The notes under the pieces: generated by a model
What the model was told of the DNA's origin: nothing
The model's database searches: none
What the model saw: the letters and a program-made list of their open reading frames with translations, nothing else
Part shown: positions 11,140 to 19,225 of the stretch, piece by piece
Position numbering within the stretch: position 1 is the stretch's first letter
Layout: the number at the start of each line of letters is the position of its first letter
Translations under genes and position numbers: made by a program
NCBI GenBank assembly: GCA_002396505.1
Contig: DGYA01000005.1
Span: 22,865 to 42,979 of the forward strand
Reading direction: 5' to 3'
DNA: 20,115 bases
Source: Cyanobacteria bacterium UBA5018
Lineage (GTDB): Bacteria; Cyanobacteriota; Cyanobacteriia; PCC-6307; Cyanobiaceae

Positions 11140-13683
11140 TCAGTCGATCTCGCAGGTGATCGTGACCGGAAACTCATCGGCTTGCCAAATTCGCTGGGCG
11201 TATTCCCGGATCGACCGGTCTGAGGAGAAATAGCCCATTCGTGCCGTATTCAACAGGCTCATCCGATTCCAGCGGTTGCGGTCGGACCAGGCGCGATTCA
11301 CTGCATCCTGGGCTCGCATGTAGTCGCCAAAATCGGCTAAGACAAAGAAAGGATCGTGGCCGGTGAGATTTTGCAACAGGGGCTTGAACAGCTCGCCATC
11401 GCCGTTGCTGAAATGCCCCTGCTCGATCAGCTTCAGCACCTCGCCCAGATCCGAGTGATTGGGAATCAACTCCCAGGGCCTGTAGTTATGGCGTAGCGCT
11501 TCTATCTCTTTGGTGGTTTTGCCAAAAAGGAAGAAGTTCTCCTCGCCAACTTGCTCGCGAATTTCAACATTGGCGCCATCTAAGGTGCCGATGGTCAGGG
11601 CGCCATTCATGGCAAATTTCATATTGCCAGTCCCCGATGCTTCCAGACCTGCGGTGGAGATTTGTTCGGAGAGGTCGGAGGCGGGATAGACCCGCTCACC
11701 CAGCTTCACGTTGTAGTCAGCCAGGAACACCACCCGCAACCGCCCTTGCATATCTGGATCGGCATTGATCGTTTCGGCAATGCCATTAAGAAAGCGAATG
11801 ATCAACTTGGCCATGTAATAACCAGGAGCTGCCTTGCCGCCAAAGATCACTGTGCGCGGTGCCATGCCTTCGGCTAGGCCATGCTTGATGCGCAAGTATT
11901 GGGCGATCACCTGCAGGGCATTGAGGTGCTGGCGCTTATACTCGTGAATACGCTTCACCTGCACGTCAAACAGAGAGGCGGGATCCACCGAAAAGCCATT
12001 GTGGCGATGGATATAGTTGCTGAGCTTACGCTTTACCGTCAACTTGGTGGCCTCCCACTGCTCTAGGAAGGAGTTGTCGTCGACCAAACCCTCCAGGCCG
12101 CGCAGTTTATCGAGATCTTTTACCCAGCCATCACCTATCGCATTGGTGAGTAGCTTAGACAGCTCAGGATTGGCCAGAGCCATCCAGCGCCTGGGGGTGA
12201 CGCCGTTGGTGACATTGGTGAATTTATCGGGCCAGAGGTTGGCAAAATCCTTAAGTAGCTGGGTGCGCACCAGTTCGCTATGCAGCGCCGCCACTCCATT
12301 GACATGGTGGCTGGCCACCGTGGCCAGGTGGGCCATGCGCACGGCCTTAGCACCGTCTTCGTCGATGATCGATAGCTGCCGCAGGATTTGCTCATTACCG
12401 GGATACTTGAATCGCACCTGCTGCAGGAAGCGGCGATTGATCTCATAGATCAATTCTAGATGGCGTGGCAGTAGTGAACCGAATAGTTTCAGGCCCCACT
12501 TCTCCAGGGCCTCGGGCATCAGGGTGTGGTTGGTATAGGATAGGGATCGAGAGGTGATGTCCCAGGCCTGCTCCCAGCCGAGATGTTTATCATCGATCAG
12601 CAGTCGCATCAGCTCGGCCACCGCGATCGCTGGATGGGTGTCGTTGAGCTGAACGGCCCAGTGATCGGGAAATTCCTGTACCGGGATCCGGCGGGCATCC
12701 AGGCTGCGGATCATGTCCTGCAGGGAGCAGCTCACAAAGAAGTGCTGCTGCTTGAGCCGCAGGCGGCGGCCCTCGTCGGTGCCGTCATTGGGATAGAGCA
12801 CCTTGGAGAGGGTTTCGGAGCCCACCTTCTCCTCCACGGCGCCGTAGTAATCGCCAATATTGAATGCATAGAAATCAAAGCTTTCGGTGGCGTCAGCCCG
12901 CCACAGCCGCAGCCGGTCGCAGGTGTTCACCCGGTAGCCCAGCACCGGCACATCGTGGGGTATGCCGATGGCGTGCTCGCCTGGAATCCAGCGCACCCGA
13001 TAGTTGCCATGCTCGTCGCGGTAGGTCTCGGTGCGCCCCCCGAAGCCCACGAAGCAAGCCTGGTCGGGATGGGGAATCTCCCAGGGCCAGCCACTCTTTA
13101 GCCACTTATCGGTGATCTCCACCTGCCAACCGTCGCGGATCAGTTGATCGAAGATGCCGAACTCGTAGCGGATGCCATAGCCGGTGGCTGGAATTTCCAG
13201 CGAGGCCAGCGATTCGAGAAAACAGGCCGCCAGGCGCCCCAGGCCGCCATTGCCCAGGCCTGGCTCCTCCTCCACCTCCAGGATCTCATCGACATTGGCG
13301 ATGCCAAAGCGGCGCAGGGCCTCGCTGGCCGCCTCTTGCATGCCCAGCATCAACAGGTTGTTGCCCAGCTGGGGACCAATCAGAAATTCCGCCGACATAT
13401 AGGCAACCACCCTGGTGGGGGTGGCCGCCAGGGCCTCTATGCCGGCCAGGTAGCGGGTCATCAGCCGATCCCGCACCGCGTAGCTCAGCGCCATGTAGAG
13501 GTCGTGGCGGGAGGCGGCCGGGGCGAGCTTGCCCAGGGTGTAAAAGAGGTGTTCGGTCATGCCGTCGAACACGTCGTCGGCCTCCAGACCGCTGCGATCG
13601 GCGTCCGCGTAGCAGCCCGGGGTGGGAAGGCGCAGGTTGATGGGTTGGTGCTCGTTCATTTCCTTAGTGATCTCCACAGTCAT
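11140..13683 (-). CDS. glgP: Glycogen phosphorylase
   Basis: It releases glucose-1-phosphate from alpha-1,4-glucan ends with phosphate and PLP, so it mobilises glycogen in the cytosol. Length (847 aa) is normal for the family. The N-terminal part has VAYMSAEFLIG (93-103) and EEEPGLGNGGLGRLAACFLESL near 136-157. NDTHPAIAVAELMRLL and TNGVTPRRW are in the middle. The PLP site is EASGTGNMKFAMNGA with the Schiff-base lysine at about residue 689. The C-terminus is complete. An ATG at residue 9, with TAAGGA just before it, is a second possible start. Glucose-1-phosphate can be turned into UDP-glucose, the precursor used by the ugd operon, though nothing in the window shows joint regulation. Confidence 0.96.
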   Translation of the reverse strand: MTVEITKEMNEHQPINLRLPTPGCYADADRSGLEADDVFDGMTEHLFYTLGKLAPAASRHDLYMALSYAVRDRLMTRYLAGIEALAATPTRVVAYMSAEFLIGPQLGNNLLMLGMQEAASEALRRFGIANVDEILEVEEEPGLGNGGLGRLAACFLESLASLEIPATGYGIRYEFGIFDQLIRDGWQVEITDKWLKSGWPWEIPHPDQACFVGFGGRTETYRDEHGNYRVRWIPGEHAIGIPHDVPVLGYRVNTCDRLRLWRADATESFDFYAFNIGDYYGAVEEKVGSETLSKVLYPNDGTDEGRRLRLKQQHFFVSCSLQDMIRSLDARRIPVQEFPDHWAVQLNDTHPAIAVAELMRLLIDDKHLGWEQAWDITSRSLSYTNHTLMPEALEKWGLKLFGSLLPRHLELIYEINRRFLQQVRFKYPGNEQILRQLSIIDEDGAKAVRMAHLATVASHHVNGVAALHSELVRTQLLKDFANLWPDKFTNVTNGVTPRRWMALANPELSKLLTNAIGDGWVKDLDKLRGLEGLVDDNSFLEQWEATKLTVKRKLSNYIHRHNGFSVDPASLFDVQVKRIHEYKRQHLNALQVIAQYLRIKHGLAEGMAPRTVIFGGKAAPGYYMAKLIIRFLNGIAETINADPDMQGRLRVVFLADYNVKLGERVYPASDLSEQISTAGLEASGTGNMKFAMNGALTIGTLDGANVEIREQVGEENFFLFGKTTKEIEALRHNYRPWELIPNHSDLGEVLKLIEQGHFSNGDGELFKPLLQNLTGHDPFFVLADFGDYMRAQDAVNRAWSDRNRWNRMSLLNTARMGYFSSDRSIREYAQRIWQADEFPVTITCEID
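12623..12630. repeat. HIP1 octamer GCGATCGC
   Basis: Second copy of the cyanobacterial HIP1 palindrome in the window, inside glgP. Confidence 0.8.
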
Positions 13684-13985
13684 CGCCTTGTCATCAAACC
13701 CGCCCCATGACCGTAGCTATGGCCATGGCTGGGGTCTTTGGGCAGATGCGTAGATCCACATAGCCAGGGCGCTGACCGCTCTTGGGGCCCGTTGGTGCAG
13801 ATATGCCTACTAAGGGAGTTAAGCCAGTCACTGCGGGATAGACCCGGACTGGCTGGCAGGCCCGGCTTAGCTGGCAGACCAGCAATCACAGATCCACATC
13901 TGGATGTCAGCTCAGCCTGCTGATTTCGGCGTTACCAATTCAGGCGCCCCTAGGGTCGGCGCCAATGCCCCCTGCCTAGAGCCCG
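13684..13985. other. Divergent intergenic region between glgP and the antiporter
   Basis: About 300 bases without a gene. It must hold the promoters of both divergent genes, but I see no convincing -35/-10 pair. It contains a strong hairpin (13822-13854) followed by a degenerate 18-bp direct repeat built on AGCTGGCAG/GGCTGGCAG (13846-13863 and 13864-13881, 13 of 18 identical). Confidence 0.5.
13822..13854 (+). other. Stem-loop in the antiporter leader
   Basis: AGCCAGTC (13822-13829) is a perfect complement of GACTGGCT (13847-13854). Inside it CGGG (13834-13837) pairs with CCCG (13843-13846) around the loop ATAGA. ACTG bulges on the 5' side. It lies about 130 bases before the antiporter start and could be a leader or regulator-binding structure. 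Confidence 0.45.
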
Positions 13986-15392
13986 ATGTCCCTGCCTGCG
14001 TTGCTCTTGGACATCGGCAGTCACCAAATGGAGGTGGTCGAAACCTTGATCCAGGTGGGTCGCTTCCTGGTGATCTTCCTGGCGGCTCGGGCGCTGGCCG
14101 AACTGATGGTGCGCCTGCAACTGCCCACCATCCTGGGGGAACTGGTGGCCGGCGTGCTGCTGGGGGTTTCGGGCCTGCATCTAATCCTGCCGCCAGACAG
14201 CCAAGCCCAGCTCAGTGAAGCGGCAGTGCAGCTGCTTGCGGCCATCTCCGGGGCAGAGCCTGGCCAGATCGGTGCCATCTATGCAGAAACCTTCCCCAGC
14301 CTGCTTTCCGTAGCTCAGATCGGGCTATTTGCCCTGCTGTTCCTCACCGGTTTGGAGTGCGATCTAGATGAGCTGATGGCGGTGGGGCTGCAGGCCAGCA
14401 CCGTGGCCGTCACCGGCGTGCTGGTGCCCTTCGCGCTGGGTACTGGAGGCCTGTTGCTGCTGTTTCAGCTGCCGCTGATTCCGGCGGTGTTCGCCGGGGC
14501 GGCGATGACCGCCACCTCGATCGGCATCACCGCCAGTGTGTTCGGCGAACTGCAATGGCTCAAGCGCCGCGAGGGTCAGATCGTGATCGGCGCCGCCGTG
14601 CTCGACGACATCCTCGGCATCGTGATCTTGGCGGTGGTGGTGGCCCTGGCCGGCGGCGGCGGCTTCTCCCTGAAACCGCTATTGGCTCTGGTGGCTGCCG
14701 CCGCCGCCTTCGTTGTCGCCTCCATCCTGCTCAGCCGCCGGGCGGCCCCTGCCTTTGATTGGCTGATCGATCGGCTGCGGGCCCCCGGCGATGTGGCCGT
14801 AGCCGCCTTCGTGGTGCTCACCGGCAGTTGCTTCGTGGCCCAGGCCATCGGCCTGGAGGCAGCCCTAGGGGCCTTCGCTGCGGGCTTGATCCTCAGCGGC
14901 TCAAAGCACAGAAAGGCGATCGACACGGCCGTCAAGCCCCTGGTGGCCCTGTTTGCCACCGTCTTCTTCGTGCTTATCGGCACGGGCATGGACCTATCGG
15001 TGCTCAATCCCTTCGAACCGGCCAATCGCCCCGGCTTGGTGATGGCCGCCTTTCTGCTCGTCGTGGCCGTGCTGGGCAAGGTGGTTTCGGGCTGGAGCTA
15101 CCTCAGTGCCGAGCCCAGCAATCGCCTGGTGGTGGGTCTGGGGATGATGCCCCGCGGCGAGGTGGGGCTGATCTTTCTGGGCCTCGGCAGCCAGGCCGGA
15201 CTGCTCAACTCCTCCCTGGAGGCGGCGATTCTGCTGATGGTGATCGGCACCACCTTCCTGGCCCCGATCCTGCTGCGGTTGGTGATCAAAACTCCGCCCA
15301 GTGGTGATCCCGGCGGCGATGCCAGCGCCGATGCAGATGCCGATACAGACACGGGTGCTGAGGTTGCTGGGGCAGCCAAGGCCCCCGCCTGA
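13986..15392 (+). CDS. CPA2-family cation/proton antiporter (KefB/NapA/NhaS3-like)
   Basis: A membrane antiporter exchanging Na+ or K+ for protons, 468 aa with about a dozen hydrophobic segments between residues 20 and 435. QLPTILGELVAGVLLGVSGLH (45-65) is the usual first conserved block, AAMTATSIGITASVFGEL (172-189) the unwound-helix region, and AVLDDILG (204-211) contains the D207-D208 pair of electrogenic CPA2 exchangers. MMPRGEVGLIFLGLG (387-401) is the conserved late block. Sequence style and length resemble cyanobacterial NhaS3, but ion choice is inferred. No RCK/TrkA domain follows; the tail is Asp/Ala-rich (DASADADADTDTG). There is no clear ribosome-binding site at the chosen ATG. Confidence 0.9.
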   Translation: MSLPALLLDIGSHQMEVVETLIQVGRFLVIFLAARALAELMVRLQLPTILGELVAGVLLGVSGLHLILPPDSQAQLSEAAVQLLAAISGAEPGQIGAIYAETFPSLLSVAQIGLFALLFLTGLECDLDELMAVGLQASTVAVTGVLVPFALGTGGLLLLFQLPLIPAVFAGAAMTATSIGITASVFGELQWLKRREGQIVIGAAVLDDILGIVILAVVVALAGGGGFSLKPLLALVAAAAAFVVASILLSRRAAPAFDWLIDRLRAPGDVAVAAFVVLTGSCFVAQAIGLEAALGAFAAGLILSGSKHRKAIDTAVKPLVALFATVFFVLIGTGMDLSVLNPFEPANRPGLVMAAFLLVVAVLGKVVSGWSYLSAEPSNRLVVGLGMMPRGEVGLIFLGLGSQAGLLNSSLEAAILLMVIGTTFLAPILLRLVIKTPPSGDPGGDASADADADTDTGAEVAGAAKAPA

Positions 15393-15399
15393 GGGCGGG
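15384..15399. terminator. GC hairpin over the antiporter stop codon
   Basis: CCCGCC (15384-15389) and GGCGGG (15394-15399) form a six-pair stem with loop TGAG; the stop TGA is in the loop. Two T follow. It could end the transcript or slow the ribosome at termination. Confidence 0.4.
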
Positions 15400-15456
15400 T
15401 TCGGCTAATCAGACCTGAGGGCGGGTTCAGCTAATCAGGCCTGAGGGCCGGTTCAG
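15388..15456. repeat. 26-bp tandem repeat between convergent genes
   Basis: Two near-identical 26-base units (15388-15413 and 15414-15439) begin CCTGAGGGCGGGTTC and end CTAATCAG plus one base. A third, partial unit begins at 15440 with CCTGAGGGCCGGTTCAGG. The first copy includes the antiporter stop and the third reaches the stop of the minus-strand gene at 15453. Confidence 0.8.
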
Positions 15457-15791
15457 GCTTCTGGGTCGCGGCTGCCGGCGAGGGCAAAGGCCAGGCCCCC
15501 CAGGGCCGCCATCAGCCCCAGGCTGCCGGCCCAGCCAGGGCCCAGGCACCAGCTCAGCAGCAACACGGCCACCACCGCCACGGCCAGGGCCAGCAACAAA
15601 CTGCTCAGTACCAGGGCTAGCTGCTGCAGGGCCGGCGGCAGCGAGCCGGCCGCCAGGCTGTCTTCCAAGCGTGCCAGCGGAGCGCTCAGGGGCAGATACA
15701 GGGCCAGGGCCCACAGGGCAATGGCGGGCAGCATGCCGCTCCAGTCGGGGCCGATGGCGGGCAATGGCTGATCGCTACTGCTGCCTAGCAT
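15453..15791 (-). CDS. Unknown small membrane protein
   Basis: Not recognised. A 112-aa protein with three hydrophobic segments at about residues 20-40, 57-80 and 86-105, separated by a short polar loop (RLEDSLAAGS). No charged residues occur in the last two helices. Small integral membrane proteins of this kind are common next to cyanobacterial transporters. It is head-to-head with the hydrolase at 15815, only 23 bases apart, and convergent with the antiporter. A second ATG at codon 20 would still keep all three helices. Confidence 0.6.
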   Translation of the reverse strand: MLGSSSDQPLPAIGPDWSGMLPAIALWALALYLPLSAPLARLEDSLAAGSLPPALQQLALVLSSLLLALAVAVVAVLLLSWCLGPGWAGSLGLMAALGGLAFALAGSRDPEA

Positions 15792-15814
15792 CCATCACCC
15801 CGCTTGCATGTCTG

Positions 15815-16681
15815 GTGCCAATTCAGCCCTGGAGCCATCTGGGCCATCCCGTGCATGCCCTGATGGAGGGGCCCGAGCAGCCCAGCGGGCCGGCCGTTTT
15901 GCTGGTGCATGGCTTCGGGGCATCCACCGACCATTGGCGCTACAACATCCCGGTGCTGGCCCAGCGCCATGAGGTGCATGCCATCGACCTGCTGGGTTTT
16001 GGTCGCAGTGCCAAGCCCGCCGGTCTGGCCTACGGCGGGGCCCTGTGGCGCGATCAGCTGGCGGCCTATGTGCGGGAGCGGATCGCTCGGCCCACGGTGC
16101 TGGTGGGCAACTCCCTGGGGGGCTTTGCCGCCCTGGCGGCGGGGGTGGCTCTCCAGGAGCAGGCGGCCGGGGTGGTGCTGATCAATGCCGCTGGTCCCTT
16201 TGCAGACGAGCAGCAGCAGCCGGGGGGCTGGGGGGCCATCGCCCGCCGCACCGTCGCCAGCGCCCTGCTCAGCAGTCCGCCGCTGCAGCGGCTGCTGTTT
16301 GAGAACCTGCGTCGTCCAGCGACGATTCGCCGCACCCTGCGCCAGGTGTACATCGACAAGACCAACGTCGATGAACAGCTGGTGGAATCGATCCGGCGGC
16401 CCTCCCTAGATCCCGGCGCCTTTGGGGTGTTTCGCACCGTTTTCGATATTCCCAAGGGAGAGCCCCTCGATGCCCTGTTCGCCGAGCTGAGCTGCCCCCT
16501 GTTGCTGCTCTGGGGCATCCGCGATCCCTGGATCAATGCGGCCGGTCGCCGGGCCGCCTTCCAGCGCCATGCCCCAGCGGCCACCAGCGAGGTGGTGCTG
16601 GAGGCGGGCCACTGCCCCCACGACGAGGTGCCCGAACTGGTGAATCGGGCCCTGTTGGAGTGGCTGGCGGCCCGCGGGTAA
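15815..16681 (+). CDS. Alpha/beta hydrolase
   Basis: A soluble alpha/beta-fold hydrolase of 288 aa; the substrate cannot be told. The oxyanion-hole segment is LLVHGFGASTDHW (29-41). The nucleophile is S100 in GNSLGG, the acid is D237 in GIRDPW, and the histidine is H266 in EAGHCPHDE, so the triad is complete. I chose the GTG at 15815 because the family-like part (VPIQPWSHLGHPVHAL) begins there. The frame is open back to 15671, but the earlier part overlaps the minus-strand membrane-protein gene and looks unlike the family. An ATG at 15764 is possible. The GtrA-like gene follows closely. Confidence 0.85.
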   Translation: MPIQPWSHLGHPVHALMEGPEQPSGPAVLLVHGFGASTDHWRYNIPVLAQRHEVHAIDLLGFGRSAKPAGLAYGGALWRDQLAAYVRERIARPTVLVGNSLGGFAALAAGVALQEQAAGVVLINAAGPFADEQQQPGGWGAIARRTVASALLSSPPLQRLLFENLRRPATIRRTLRQVYIDKTNVDEQLVESIRRPSLDPGAFGVFRTVFDIPKGEPLDALFAELSCPLLLLWGIRDPWINAAGRRAAFQRHAPAATSEVVLEAGHCPHDEVPELVNRALLEWLAARG

Positions 16682-16710
16682 CGTCTAAGCCTTCCGCCGT
16701 GGCCCAGCCG

Positions 16711-17115
16711 ATGGCCAGCATCGGCCGTAAGCGCCGCTTCCTGTTATTTGGCGCTTTGAATGTGGCGCTCACCAACCTGCTGCTGCAATTGCTGCTCTGG
16801 TGTGGTGTAGCCACCGGGCTGGCCACCTTGGGGAGCCAGCTGCTCAACCTGGGCTTGGGTTACCTGCTCTACGGCATTCATGTGTTTCGGGTGGCCAGCT
16901 TGCAGGGGCGCTCGGCCCTGGCCTACGCCGCCCTGGCCCTGCTGCTCTGGGGCTTGAACTGGGGTGGCATCCAGGGCCTGGCTGGGCTGGGCTGGCCCCG
17001 CAACTGGGCTGCCCTGGCCCTGGTACCGCTGTTGGCGGCCATCTCCTACCGACTGCAGCGCCAGTGGGTCTTCCCCGAGCCGGCAGCTGCCGCGGCCCTG
17101 CATTTGCGCCCATGA
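16711..17115 (+). CDS. GtrA-like membrane protein
   Basis: A small four-helix membrane protein (134 aa) of the GtrA type, whose members are thought to flip polyprenyl-phosphate-linked sugars. It starts with basic RKRRFLLFGALN, and has membrane segments at about 9-31, 36-58, 68-90 and 97-117. YLLYGIHVFR (51-60) and ISYRLQRQWVF (111-121) match the two conserved blocks of the family. The start is unsure: GTG at 16660 (inside the hydrolase gene) and GTG at 16699 are also in frame; the ATG at 16711 gives a normal length. The GT2 gene starts 10 bases after the stop, and GtrA/GT2 pairs are a well-known arrangement. Confidence 0.8.
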   Translation: MASIGRKRRFLLFGALNVALTNLLLQLLLWCGVATGLATLGSQLLNLGLGYLLYGIHVFRVASLQGRSALAYAALALLLWGLNWGGIQGLAGLGWPRNWAALALVPLLAAISYRLQRQWVFPEPAAAAALHLRP

Positions 17116-17125
17116 CTTTGCGCCC

Positions 17126-17839
17126 GTGACCAACCAATCCCCCAGGCCGCTGCTATCGGTGGTGATTCCCTGCTTCAACGAAGCGGCCACCATCGCCCAG
17201 CTGATTGAGCGGGTGCGCCAGGCACCGGTGGCCTCCAAGCAGATCATCGTGGTGGATGACGGCTCCAGCGATGGCACCCGCGAGCAGCTGCAGCGGCTAG
17301 AGCCAGCTGCGGATCTGACCCTGCTTTTCCATGGTCTAAACCAGGGCAAGGGTGCGGCCCTGGCCACCGGCTTTGCTGCGGCACGAGGAGAGATCTGCAT
17401 CGTGCAGGACGCAGATCTCGAATACGACCCAGCCGAATATCCCCTGGTGATTGGCCCGATTGTGGCTGGCAAAGCTGACGTGGTCTTCGGCAGCCGCTTT
17501 CAGGGCGCCGCCCCCCATCGGGTGGTGTACTTCTGGCACCGGGTGGGCAATGGCTTTCTCACCCTGCTCAGCAATATGTTTACCGATCTAAATCTCACCG
17601 ACATGGAGACCTGCTACAAGGCCTTCCGCACGGAGATTATCCAGGCAATTGCCATTAAGGAGAAGCGGTTTGGCTTTGAGCCAGAGATCACCGCCAAACT
17701 AGCCAAGCGCCGATACCGAATTTACGAGGTGGGCATTTCTTACTACGGTCGCACCTATGACGAAGGCAAAAAGATAGGCTGGAAAGATGGGGTGAGGGCT
17801 ATCTGGTGCATACTTAAATATAATGTGTGGTCCGATTAG
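17126..17839 (+). CDS. Polyprenyl-phosphate-type GT2 glycosyltransferase (DPM1-like)
   Basis: A family 2 glycosyltransferase resembling dolichyl-phosphate mannose/glucose synthases, which load a sugar from a nucleotide donor onto a polyprenyl phosphate. It has 237 aa from the GTG at 17126. LSVVIPCFNEAATI (10-23), VDDGSSDGT (43-51), QDADLEYDP (94-102) with the DxD, and DVVFGSRF (118-125) are the family motifs. GFEPEITAKLAKRRYRIYEV (183-202) is the typical later block. There are no membrane helices, so the GtrA-like partner just upstream would supply the membrane part. The frame is open back to 16964, but that stretch overlaps the GtrA-like gene in another frame. Confidence 0.88.
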   Translation: MTNQSPRPLLSVVIPCFNEAATIAQLIERVRQAPVASKQIIVVDDGSSDGTREQLQRLEPAADLTLLFHGLNQGKGAALATGFAAARGEICIVQDADLEYDPAEYPLVIGPIVAGKADVVFGSRFQGAAPHRVVYFWHRVGNGFLTLLSNMFTDLNLTDMETCYKAFRTEIIQAIAIKEKRFGFEPEITAKLAKRRYRIYEVGISYYGRTYDEGKKIGWKDGVRAIWCILKYNVWSD

Positions 17840-17911
17840 CGCCCCCTGAGCAAGCCCTGGAAAGCCTGGGCAACACCCAATGGAGCCCTGATGCCGCGGG
17901 CGGGGGCTGAC

Positions 17912-19192
17912 TCAGTCCAGGGCTGCCAGGGGCTTTGGTTGTACGCCCGGTAGCCGCCCCCGGGCCAGCTGTTGGAGCGGGTCGAATTGGCGCTTCACGG
18001 CCTCGATCAGGGGCCGCGATGGGGCGTCGAGCCAGGCCGCCAAGGCACTGGCTGCCGGCTGGCGCAGCACCGTCAGGTAGCCGCCGAGCTCGTGGGTGCG
18101 ACGCCTGAGGGCCTCCACCCGGTAGCTGGGCAGCTGCTGGGGCTCGGCCCAGGCCATGGCCAGGCCGCTGCCGGCCTCCCCGGTGAGGGATAGGCCATGC
18201 CTGGCGACATCGCCCACCAGCTCGCTCAGCCGATCGGGAGGCACCGCCAACCGCAGCAGCCAGCCCCCAGGGCTCTGAGCTGGAAGCTGGCTGGGTGGAT
18301 TGGCTGAGCTGGATTGAATGACTGGACTGGCTGGGCTAGCCCCATCCCCGGGGGGATCCGGGCCGAGCCGGGCACCAGGAACCCCCTGCACCAGCTTGGC
18401 GTCGAGGGCCTCGACATCCAGCTCAGAACAGCTGCATTTTTGTTCAGCGGAGTTGGCGGCGATGCAGCTGATCTGCTCTTGCAGGGTCTGGGCGCTGATG
18501 CTGGCCAGGCTCACCAGCAGGCCAAGGCCGGTGTTGGAGCCGCCGGACAGCTGCCAATCCAGTCGCTCTGGGCTGAGGCTGGAGCCGAGCAGCCAGCGAC
18601 TGAAGGCGGCCAGATCGGCGAGCTCGCCTTGCAACCACAGGCCCCGGCGTTCGGGGGGCAAGGGCTGGGTGCGCAGGGTCACCTCCGTGATCAGCGCCAG
18701 CGATCCCCAGCTACCGGTGAGCAGCCGCATCAGGTCGTAGCCGGCCACGTTCTTCACCACGCGCCCACCGGCGCGGGCGGCGGTGCCATCGGCCCGCAGC
18801 AGGCCGATGCCGATCAGTTGATCCCGCAGGCCCAGGTGCCGCAGTCGATAGCCGCCGGCGAGGCCCCGGGCCACCAGACCGCCGACACTGCCACTGCCGC
18901 CGCCGCCCGGGCCGCTGCCCCAGGGCCAGTCGACCGTGAGCCATTGGCGCTGCTGGGCCAGTTGCCGCTGCAGCTCCAGCAGGGGCATGCCGGCCTGCAC
19001 GGTCACCGTGAAGTCGCCGGGGTTGTGGTCGAGGATTTGGTCCAAGCGGGCGGTGCTCACCAAGGCACTGGCGGGGTGCACCGCTGGCCCCCAGTCCAGA
19101 CGGCTGCCCAGGCCGCTGGGCAGCCAGGGCGAGGCCTGCCGGTGCAGTTCCCGCACCAGCTCCTGCAGCTCGCTGGGCTCAGGGCAGATCAC
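17912..19192 (-). CDS. glcE: Glycolate oxidase subunit GlcE-like FAD-binding protein
   Basis: An FAD-binding (PCMH/VAO-type) subunit expected to act with GlcD and GlcF in oxidising glycolate from photorespiration. It has 426 aa from the GTG at 19192, where family-like sequence (VICPEPSELQELV) begins. The frame is open to 19423 but there it lies over the divergent kinase gene. PWLPSGLGSRLDWG (22-35), GSGPGGGGSGSVGGLVARG (92-110) and GGRVVKNVAGYDLMRLLTGSWG (142-163) are FAD-binding blocks. KRQFDPLQQLARGRLPG near the end is the usual closing motif. Residues about 268-310 are a Pro/Ser/Gly-rich insert not expected in the family. GlcF and GlcD are not in the window. The gene is convergent with the GT2 gene. 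Confidence 0.85.
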   Translation of the reverse strand: MICPEPSELQELVRELHRQASPWLPSGLGSRLDWGPAVHPASALVSTARLDQILDHNPGDFTVTVQAGMPLLELQRQLAQQRQWLTVDWPWGSGPGGGGSGSVGGLVARGLAGGYRLRHLGLRDQLIGIGLLRADGTAARAGGRVVKNVAGYDLMRLLTGSWGSLALITEVTLRTQPLPPERRGLWLQGELADLAAFSRWLLGSSLSPERLDWQLSGGSNTGLGLLVSLASISAQTLQEQISCIAANSAEQKCSCSELDVEALDAKLVQGVPGARLGPDPPGDGASPASPVIQSSSANPPSQLPAQSPGGWLLRLAVPPDRLSELVGDVARHGLSLTGEAGSGLAMAWAEPQQLPSYRVEALRRRTHELGGYLTVLRQPAASALAAWLDAPSRPLIEAVKRQFDPLQQLARGRLPGVQPKPLAALD

Positions 19193-19225
19193 GGCACGAT
19201 GGTGCCATGCGGCAGGGAAAGACAG

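Noticed and set aside
12583..13710. Plus-strand frames opposite glgP
   Set aside because: Shadows of glgP, whose family motifs run along the whole minus-strand frame.
15671..15814. Longer N-terminus of the alpha/beta hydrolase
   Set aside because: It overlaps the minus-strand membrane-protein gene and is unlike hydrolase sequence.
16964..17125. Longer N-terminus of the second GT2
   Set aside because: It lies over the GtrA-like gene in another frame and has no GT2 features.
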